Positions 7,476 through 11,529 of a stretch of 11,529 nt of DNA are shown one piece after another; position 1 is the stretch's first letter; each line of letters opens with the position of its first letter. Source of the stretch: CAG-791 sp002392385 (GTDB taxonomy: Bacteria; Bacillota; Clostridia; Lachnospirales; Lachnospiraceae); assembly GCA_946616295.1 (NCBI GenBank), contig CAMOIU010000070.1, forward strand, positions 1-11,529. Direction: 5' to 3'. Below the pieces are notes generated by a model. It ran no database searches and had not been told where the DNA came from. It was given only the letters and a program-made list of their open reading frames with translations. The position numbers and the translations under genes were made by a program.

Positions 7476-7484
7476 ATCATACCA
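7476..7484 (-). promoter_or_regulatory. Extended -10 promoter for the DUF362 operon
   Basis: On the - strand TGG followed by TATGAT (7481-7476) is an extended -10 element. It predicts a start near 7469 and a leader of about 30 bases containing the GGGAGGAG site. No good -35 is seen at 16-18 bases, as expected for an extended -10 promoter. The terminator of the upstream esterase gene ends about 10 bases before it. Confidence 0.5.
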
Positions 7485-7492
7485 TATTTCCG

Positions 7493-7528
7493 GACAAATA
7501 AACAGGCGGAGGACTCGCGTCCTCCGCC
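7493..7528 (-). terminator. Rho-independent terminator of the esterase gene
   Basis: A perfect 10-bp stem GGCGGAGGAC / GTCCTCCGCC (7505-7514 with 7519-7528) with a 4-base loop is followed on the - strand by TGTTTATTTGTCC. It lies 50 bases after the esterase stop and just upstream of the DUF362 promoter, so it insulates the two - strand units. Confidence 0.8.
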
Positions 7529-7578
7529 CATGTACTTCTCTGCCGGGAACTCCGGCGCGATCATTCGTTTATTTACGG

Positions 7579-8535
7579 TCAGTTCTTCTTTGCATACTCC
7601 GTGAAAGGCAGCATACGATACTCGGAAGTGTCGCCGGCTTCCACATTGTACCAGGTCTTCCACACGGAGAAGTTGCCCGCGTTCAGGTCGGCATCCTTGC
7701 CGGCAAACAGGAGATTGCCGCGGAAATTGTCCTCGCCGTTGAACCAGGCGAACGCCATCTCCACTGCGTGGTCGATGGTCCAGTTGCTGTGACCGCCGCC
7801 CACGACGTCCTTCCAGGTGACATCATAGCCGAGATCCTTCAGGTAAGCTGCCATCTCCTTGTTGGGCTCATACTGAGGGCCGTCCTCGGTGCCGCAGGCA
7901 CAGAAGATACGGGGAACGAGATCGCCTTTGATGGTCTTCTCAGCCGAGGCCTTCAGGTCATGCTGGCCGCCCTGGAAATCTTCTATGTTGTCGACACCGA
8001 GCATGGTCATGTACTGTCTTCTGGTGTGCACGTCCCAAGTGGGCACTTCCGGTGCATCCAGCCAGACCTGCTGATGGTAAGCGGCATCCAGGGCGATGAT
8101 GCTGCCGAACAGATCCGGATTGGCCAGACCGATGGTCATGGCGCCGTGTCCGCCCATGGAGAAGCCCATGATCGCCGTATCTTCTCTCTTGTCGGAGATG
8201 TTCAGGAGCCTTCTGGTGAACCGGATGAGATCCTTGCAGATGAAGCGAACGAAATAATCTCCGGTATAAGGGGAATCCGTGTACCATTTGTTCTCGCCGC
8301 CGGCGACGACGACTACCACGTTGTAATCCTCGGCAAACGCCTGGAGCCTGGTGTAGTTGCCGGGGCCGCTGAAGTTGCCCAGAAGACCTTCCAGATAATA
8401 GACTGTCTTATAGGGTTTGTTCTTTTCGGGCAGCGGCTGGTCTGTCAGTACCATGTGATCGGTAGGAACGATGATGTCAATGGGCACTGCGCGGTAGAGA
8501 GCTTCCGAGATAAAATTCAGTGTCAGCTTGGCCAT
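7579..8535 (-). CDS. Alpha/beta-hydrolase esterase (PF00756/tributyrin-esterase type)
   Basis: A 318-aa cytoplasmic serine esterase, probably acting on short acyl or aryl esters. There is no signal peptide. The nucleophile is S126 in GFSMGGHGA. The likely acid is D218 in CGTEDG and the base H249 in GGGHSNW, a complete triad in the right order. After strand 3 the usual LLHGxxG oxyanion motif reads YLEGLLGNFSG, with Glu49 where family members normally have His. The region NVVVVVAGGENKWYTDS matches the family's substrate-side strand. The ATG at 8535 has AAAGGAG six bases upstream. It is divergent from a LysR-type gene, which may regulate it, and has its own terminator. A role in removing acetyl or feruloyl groups from plant polysaccharide fragments would fit the nearby galacturonate genes but is speculative. 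Confidence 0.86.
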   Translation of the reverse strand: MAKLTLNFISEALYRAVPIDIIVPTDHMVLTDQPLPEKNKPYKTVYYLEGLLGNFSGPGNYTRLQAFAEDYNVVVVVAGGENKWYTDSPYTGDYFVRFICKDLIRFTRRLLNISDKREDTAIMGFSMGGHGAMTIGLANPDLFGSIIALDAAYHQQVWLDAPEVPTWDVHTRRQYMTMLGVDNIEDFQGGQHDLKASAEKTIKGDLVPRIFCACGTEDGPQYEPNKEMAAYLKDLGYDVTWKDVVGGGHSNWTIDHAVEMAFAWFNGEDNFRGNLLFAGKDADLNAGNFSVWKTWYNVEAGDTSEYRMLPFTEYAKKN

Positions 8536-8584
8536 AGTGATCTCCTTTCCTTATGGTTTTTTCTGATATCCTTTTCCCTTGAGT

Positions 8585-8601
8585 GGTCCCTGCCCGGGAC
8601 C
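8585..8601 (-). repeat. Small hairpin in the esterase leader
   Basis: GGTCCC (8585-8590) and GGGACC (8596-8601) are perfect arms around TGCCC, 50 bases upstream of the esterase start codon. It would form a strong small hairpin in the esterase 5' leader or could be a protein-binding dyad. There is no T-tract, so it is not a terminator. Confidence 0.4.
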
Positions 8602-8639
8602 CGTGTCCTTATAAGATGATTGTAATTCCGCAACTGTTA

Positions 8640-8661
8640 ATCATGAAGTAGTCATTATGAT
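8640..8661. promoter_or_regulatory. Inverted repeat ATCAT-N12-ATGAT, candidate regulator site
   Basis: Five-base perfect arms ATCAT (8640-8644) and ATGAT (8657-8661) sit in the divergent region between the esterase and LysR genes, just upstream (esterase side) of a TACAAT -10-like hexamer at 8624-8619 on the - strand. Spacing is compatible with binding of a dimeric regulator, but an arm pair this short can arise by chance. Confidence 0.3.
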
Positions 8662-8671
8662 CCATCTGTGT

Positions 8672-8684
8672 TACGTAAAACGTA
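8672..8684. promoter_or_regulatory. Candidate LysR box (T-N11-A dyad)
   Basis: TACGT-AAA-ACGTA is a perfect dyad that fits the LysR-family T-N11-A rule. Its centre at 8678 is about 70 bases upstream of the start predicted from the LysR promoter at 8713-8741, close to the usual recognition-site position for autoregulation by this family. The site is in the shared divergent region, so it could also serve the esterase gene. Confidence 0.4.
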
Positions 8685-8712
8685 CATGTCGTGCTTCTGT
8701 AAGTTCCCTCCA

Positions 8713-8741
8713 TTGATAAAGCTCCGCCTTCTGTATAAAAT
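8713..8741 (+). promoter_or_regulatory. Promoter of the LysR-type gene
   Basis: TTGATA (8713-8718), a 17-base spacer and TAAAAT (8736-8741) match the housekeeping consensus at 5/6 in each hexamer. A second -10-like TATAAT lies at 8748-8753 without a good -35. Either gives a 30-40 base leader ending in GAGGGG before the ATG at 8789. Confidence 0.5.
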
Positions 8742-8788
8742 ACTGTGTATAATTAAACATCTCTGAGAATCAAAGAAAAGAGGGGAAC

Positions 8789-9706
8789 ATGATCACACAG
8801 CAGGTACACACTTTTCTCAAGGTCGCAGAGTGCGGCAGCTTTTCAAAAGCTGCTCATAAACTGTACATCTCCCGCGTCTCTGTCATGAGACAGATCGATG
8901 CGCTGGAAGAGCATGTCGGCGTCCCCCTGCTGGTGCGGCACAGCACCGGTATCTCCCTGACACCGGCCGGCAGATCTCTCCGCGAGGATGCTGCCCGTCT
9001 CCTCGAAGACTCCGAAGCGGCGATCCGGAGAGCCCGCAGGGCAGGGGCAGGGGCACGCCCGGTGATCCGCGTGGGGTCCTCCATGCTCAACCCCTGCTCG
9101 CCGCTGGTCTCTTTGTGGGAAGAGATCCGGGAGGAATACCCCCAGTATCGTCTCAAGATCGTGCCTTTCAGCGATGATCACGAGCGGATCGAGGAACTGA
9201 TCGCCTCTCTGAACACGGACGAGCCGTTCTTTGATGTTTTGCTGGCAGTATACGACAGCGAGTTCTGGAACAAAAACTGCAGTTTTCTTTTGTTACACCA
9301 GGAACCCATCGTCTGCGCCGTTCCCATCTCCCATCCGCTGGCCTCCCGAGAGAAGCTCTCCGTCCGTGATCTGAACGGTCAGACACTCATGATGATCTCT
9401 GAGGGCTCCCCCGGCAATGCGCGGGCGATGGAGATCCTGAAACGGGAATGCACGGATCTGAACATCATCGGCGTGGGCGGTTTCTACGACGTGGATGTTT
9501 TTCACACGTGTATCGACAACAACTGTCTGCTCCTGAGCCTCCCCGTCTGGGAGACGATGCATCCCGGCCTGGTGCAGATCCCCATCGACTGGGACTGCGC
9601 GATCCCCTACGGGATCATGTATCCGAAACGCCCGTCTCCCGAAGTACAGGGCTTTATTGACGCGATCCGGCAGTACTATGAAGAGCGGTCAGAAGAGCTC
9701 TCCTGA
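8789..9706 (+). CDS. LysR-type transcriptional regulator
   Basis: A 305-aa regulator of usual family length. The N-terminal winged helix-turn-helix covers about residues 1-60 (QQVHTFLKVAECGSFSKAAH ... SVMRQIDALEEHVGVPLLVR), with the typical LTPAGRSL after it. An Ala/Arg/Gly-rich linker (RRARRAGAGARP) leads to a type 2 periplasmic-binding-protein-like effector domain from about residue 92 to the end. The ATG at 8789 is preceded by GAGGGG. It is transcribed divergently from the esterase gene, the classical arrangement for a LysR regulator and its target. It also converges on the remnant transporter tail at 9713, which may have been another member of its regulon. The inducer cannot be predicted. 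Confidence 0.92.
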   Translation: MITQQVHTFLKVAECGSFSKAAHKLYISRVSVMRQIDALEEHVGVPLLVRHSTGISLTPAGRSLREDAARLLEDSEAAIRRARRAGAGARPVIRVGSSMLNPCSPLVSLWEEIREEYPQYRLKIVPFSDDHERIEELIASLNTDEPFFDVLLAVYDSEFWNKNCSFLLLHQEPIVCAVPISHPLASREKLSVRDLNGQTLMMISEGSPGNARAMEILKRECTDLNIIGVGGFYDVDVFHTCIDNNCLLLSLPVWETMHPGLVQIPIDWDCAIPYGIMYPKRPSPEVQGFIDAIRQYYEERSEELS

Positions 9707-9712
9707 CAGTCC

Positions 9713-9829
9713 TTACTGATAGTCCTCCGCCGGTGCTTCAGCGCTCTTGGTCTCTTCAGGGGCCGCAGCCGCGATCTCAGGCTCTTTGAGGAAGAGGATC
9801 ATCAGAACGGCCGGGATCAGCGCAAACCG
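9713..9829 (-). pseudogene. C-terminal remnant of a probable membrane transporter
   Basis: On the - strand a frame ending in TAA at 9713-9715 reads RFALIPAVLMILFLKEP then a charged, Ala/Glu/Pro-rich tail EIAAAAPEETKSAEAPAEDYQ (shown in two parts). This is the form of the last transmembrane helix plus cytoplasmic tail of an MFS-like permease. Going upstream, a stop codon interrupts the frame at 9836-9838, only about 40 codons from the end, and no start codon or ribosome binding site precedes the hydrophobic stretch. The rest of the gene is absent, so I read it as a deletion scar. It ends six bases from the convergent LysR stop. Chance coding-like sequence is the alternative. Confidence 0.45.
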
Positions 9830-9890
9830 GACACGGTGTTACGCAAAAAGTCACAGTTCCCGGCCTCCCCTGCTCCATTCGCGTCCCATT

Positions 9891-9930
9891 CAGGCACAGT
9901 GGATGCTGTCATTTGCACCACCTGTGCCTG
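9891..9930. promoter_or_regulatory. Inverted repeat (operator candidate) overlapping the -35 region
   Basis: CAGGCACAG (9891-9899) and CTGTGCCTG (9922-9930) are perfect 9-bp arms separated by 22 bases; TGG/CCA can extend the pairing inward with a bulge. The right arm lies just upstream of the extended -10 at 9937-9945, so bound protein would cover the -35 region. The arms are too far from a T-tract for a terminator. Confidence 0.45.
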
Positions 9931-9936
9931 TTTCTG

Positions 9937-9945
9937 TGGTATGAT
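9937..9945 (+). promoter_or_regulatory. Extended -10 promoter for the 225-aa protein gene
   Basis: TGG then TATGAT (9940-9945) is the same nine-base extended -10 used in front of the DUF362 operon on the other strand. It predicts transcription from about 9952 and a leader of about 77 bases. No consensus -35 is seen. Confidence 0.5.
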
Positions 9946-9958
9946 AGCAGGCAGAAAA

Positions 9959-9982
9959 GGCTGCCGCCCACGGGCGACAGCC
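9959..9982 (+). other. Leader hairpin upstream of the 225-aa protein gene
   Basis: GGCTG (9959-9963) pairs with CAGCC (9978-9982), and CGCCC with GGGCG inside it, with one C-A mismatch. It would start within about ten bases of the predicted transcript 5' end. No T-tract follows, so a 5' stabilising stem or RNA-level control is more likely than termination. No known riboswitch is recognised. Confidence 0.4.
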
Positions 9983-10028
9983 TGAAGAGAAGGTGCACTG
10001 ACAGTACAACTATACAGAGAGGACTAAC

Positions 10029-10706
10029 ATGAGCGCACACACTGATCTCGGCCTGTACACAGCAGCCGCTCTCCGGAGGAAGTTCCCTTTAAAACAGCGG
10101 GACCTCGGCGCGGATGCGCACCTGTCCGGCCGCGGCATGACTTTTGATACGGAAGCTTACGATGTGGAGGGCCTGGGCCACTTCTGCATCATGCGCATGC
10201 ACGCCTTTCTGGGGCTCATGAAGATGGAGACCGTCATCATAGCGCCCCGGGAGGTCGATGCGCCGCTCTTCAACGCGGACTGGATCCGCGCGTTCGGCAG
10301 GGAGACGCAGCTCGTCGAGATCTATGACACACAGCTGCAGGCATGGCCGGAAGAGCCGCAGGAGGCCTTGCGCAGGCTCCGCGACAGAGACGCGGACCTG
10401 GAGGACTACACGAGTGACAGCCACTGGTACGATAGCATCCTCTACGACTGCGCCTATCAGAAAAAATGCCGCAGCGCAGACCGGATGAACCTCACAGCGC
10501 AGGCCTATATCGATGCTTTCTCCGCGCAGCTGGAGGAAGCGCCAGTATGTGATCCTTCGCAGCGCCCCGCCAAGGCGGCAAAAGTCGATGCTTTTGCCGG
10601 GAAGCTGCTCGCAGGCGGCGGCCCCGCCGTCAACATGTTCACGAAGCTGTTCGGTCCGGAGACCGCAGCGAGGATCGTGCAGAAGCATATGTACGGGAAA
10701 GCGTAA
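10029..10706 (+). CDS. Protein of unknown function, 225 aa
   Basis: I do not firmly recognise this protein. It is soluble, with no signal peptide or membrane segment. A well-ordered central block runs from about residue 36 to 103: GMTFDTEAYDVEGLGHF, then CIMRMHAFLGLMKMETVIIA, then P79-L-F-N-A-D84 and VEIYDTQLQ. The pattern hydrophobic strand, Pro, P-x-F-x-x-D, then (V/I)xx(Y)D recalls ferredoxin-dependent bilin reductases, but I cannot confirm this and it is only a hypothesis. The C-terminal part is helical (KVDAFAGKLLAGGG, TKLFGPETAARIVQKHMYG). GAGAGGA at 10017-10023 lies five bases before the ATG. It has its own promoter with an operator-like dyad, and the HAD phosphatase follows after 55 bases, probably on the same transcript. 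Confidence 0.75.
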   Translation: MSAHTDLGLYTAAALRRKFPLKQRDLGADAHLSGRGMTFDTEAYDVEGLGHFCIMRMHAFLGLMKMETVIIAPREVDAPLFNADWIRAFGRETQLVEIYDTQLQAWPEEPQEALRRLRDRDADLEDYTSDSHWYDSILYDCAYQKKCRSADRMNLTAQAYIDAFSAQLEEAPVCDPSQRPAKAAKVDAFAGKLLAGGGPAVNMFTKLFGPETAARIVQKHMYGKA

Positions 10707-10761
10707 CGAAACGACAAGATGGGCTGGAAACGGTTCTCTGCTTATATGCCAAGAGGGAAGC

Positions 10762-11466
10762 ATGAAAAGGTACAAGGCTTATGTCTTTGACATGGACGGC
10801 ACCGTCCTCAACACGCTGACAGATCTCACACATTCCCTGAATCACGCACTGGAGGTCTGCGGGCACCGGCACGACTACACGCCGGAGATCACCGGCACTT
10901 TCTTCGGCAGCGGGATCACCGTCGCGGCGACCCGGGCGCTGGCCTTCGAGGCCGGCTGGCCGCAGGAGACGCTGGTACAGGTCGGCTCCGCAGAGGATCC
11001 GATCTCTCCCACCGTCGACGCCTCCGCCGCTGCACGCGTCGAGGAGGTCTTCCGCCCCTACTATGCCATCCACTGCACCGACAGCACCGGCCCCTATCCG
11101 GGGATCCCGGAAATGATCCGGGCCCTCCGGGCACAGGGCAGGCTCACCGCCGTCGTCTCCAACAAGCCGGACAACGCCGTCCAGGAACTCGTCCGCGATC
11201 AGTTCGACGGCCTCTTCGACTACTCCATCGGCGAGCAGAAGGGCATCGCCCGCAAACCCGCTCCCGACATGGTCCTCCGCTGCCTGGACGTCCTCGGCGT
11301 GACCCCTTCCGAATCCGTCTACATCGGCGATTCTGAGATCGACCTCCAGACCGCCGCAAACACCGGCCTCGACTGCATCGCCGTGGACTGGGGCTTCCGC
11401 TCCCGCGCCTTCCTCGAAGCCTGCGGCGCCGATCCCATCATCTCCCACGCCTCCGAGCTGCTATAA
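10762..11466 (+). CDS. HAD-superfamily hydrolase, phosphoglycolate phosphatase-like
   Basis: A 234-aa cytoplasmic phosphatase of HAD subfamily IA. Motif I is FDMDGTVLNT (nucleophile D10, acid D12), motif II is VVSNKP (S133), the motif III lysine is K165 in RKPAPD, and motif IV is IGDSEIDLQTA (D190, D194). The helical cap lies at about residues 16-85. The order and length match Gph-like phosphatases, although family members act on many small phosphate esters, so 2-phosphoglycolate is only the default guess. The ATG at 10762 is preceded by GAGGGA. The frame is open further upstream but that part overlaps the preceding gene and gives low-quality Arg/Ser-rich sequence, so it is rejected. It ends five bases before repeat copy 3. 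Confidence 0.9.
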   Translation: MKRYKAYVFDMDGTVLNTLTDLTHSLNHALEVCGHRHDYTPEITGTFFGSGITVAATRALAFEAGWPQETLVQVGSAEDPISPTVDASAAARVEEVFRPYYAIHCTDSTGPYPGIPEMIRALRAQGRLTAVVSNKPDNAVQELVRDQFDGLFDYSIGEQKGIARKPAPDMVLRCLDVLGVTPSESVYIGDSEIDLQTAANTGLDCIAVDWGFRSRAFLEACGADPIISHASELL

Positions 11467-11470
11467 CAGG

Positions 11471-11499
11471 CTCTCACAGGGGACGGTTCTCTGTGTGAG
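11471..11499 (+). repeat. Palindromic repeat copy 3 (REP-like, forward)
   Basis: The centre GGGGACGGTTCTC and right arm TGTGTGAG are identical to copy 1, and the left arm is CTCTCACA instead of CTCACACA, leaving one T-T mismatch in the stem. The flanks of copies 1 and 2 are not shared. It begins five bases after the HAD phosphatase stop codon. A partner copy, if any, would lie beyond the window: only 30 bases remain (11500-11529), and they show no gene I can support. Confidence 0.88.
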
Positions 11500-11529
11500 G
11501 GGATACAGTGCTATAAACATGAACAGACG

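Larger units (their letters stand above)
9707..10028. other. Intergenic region with gene scar and promoter of the 225-aa gene
   Basis: This 322-base stretch holds no complete gene. From left to right it contains the - strand transporter tail (9713-9829), a 16-base segment at 9836-9851 that resembles 8668-8683 (14/16 identical, GTGTTACG shared), a 9-bp inverted repeat, an extended -10 promoter, and a leader hairpin before the next gene. No terminator is seen for the LysR gene. Confidence 0.6.

Noticed and set aside
6633..7604. A 323-codon open frame on the + strand opposite DUF362
   Set aside because: It is antisense to the DUF362 gene, has no ribosome binding site, and runs through the - strand promoter and terminator.
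7768..8619. A 283-codon open frame on the + strand opposite the esterase
   Set aside because: It is the complement of the esterase coding region, whose start, ribosome binding site and triad are clear.
9747..9944. A 65-codon + strand open frame in the 322-base intergenic region
   Set aside because: It has no ribosome binding site and Arg/Ser/Pro-rich composition, it is antisense to the transporter tail, and it runs into the -10 element of the next gene.
9959..9982. Riboswitch or attenuator in the leader of the 225-aa gene
   Set aside because: There is only one short stem with no alternative antiterminator pairing or T-tract, and it matches no known aptamer core that I recognise.
10513..10761. 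An 83-codon N-terminal extension of the HAD phosphatase frame
   Set aside because: It overlaps the 225-aa gene in another frame and is Arg/Ser-rich. The family begins right before the DMDGT motif, where an ATG with a ribosome binding site exists.
10639..11448. A 269-codon - strand open frame opposite the HAD phosphatase
   Set aside because: It is the complementary frame of a gene with all four HAD motifs.

Overview
The window is GC-rich bacterial DNA with strong AGGAGG-type ribosome binding sites and mostly C/G third codon positions. Its protein repertoire (a uronate isomerase pathway, a ferredoxin-like aldo/keto reductase, DUF362) fits an anaerobic Bacillota of class Clostridia, probably a gut or rumen Lachnospiraceae-like organism. 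That placement is an inference from protein flavour, not from a marker gene.

Bases 1-4385 (+ strand) hold the 3' part of a hexuronate operon in the order uxaC (5' end outside the window), uxaB, uxaA, closed by a clear intrinsic terminator. Together these isomerise galacturonate to tagaturonate, reduce it to altronate and dehydrate that to 2-keto-3-deoxygluconate, the classical route for pectin-derived galacturonate. No KDG kinase/aldolase, transporter or operon regulator is visible here. The 133-base uxaB-uxaA gap is filled by two copies of a palindromic repeat in inverted orientation (REPIN-like).

Bases 4425-7484 (- strand) hold a second transcription unit read right to left: a DUF362 protein, a class I SAM methyltransferase (TTG start) and an aldo/keto reductase with two C-terminal 4Fe-4S motifs (GTG start). 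An extended -10 promoter lies upstream.

Bases 7505-9706 hold a cytoplasmic alpha/beta-hydrolase esterase (-) with its own terminator, divergent from a LysR-type regulator (+). The 253-base divergent intergenic region contains a T-N11-A dyad and a second inverted repeat that are good LysR-box candidates.

Bases 9707-10028 look like a scar. They hold the last ~35 codons of what seems to be a membrane transporter on the - strand with the rest missing, followed by a new promoter overlapped by a 9-bp inverted repeat. Bases 10029-11466 (+) hold an unrecognised 225-aa protein and a phosphoglycolate-phosphatase-like HAD hydrolase. A third copy of the palindromic repeat starts five bases after the HAD stop codon.

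The least explained items are the repeat family, the 225-aa protein with its operator-like dyad, and the DUF362/methyltransferase/Fe-S reductase operon. I saw no CRISPR array, tRNA, rRNA, transposase gene or phage gene.
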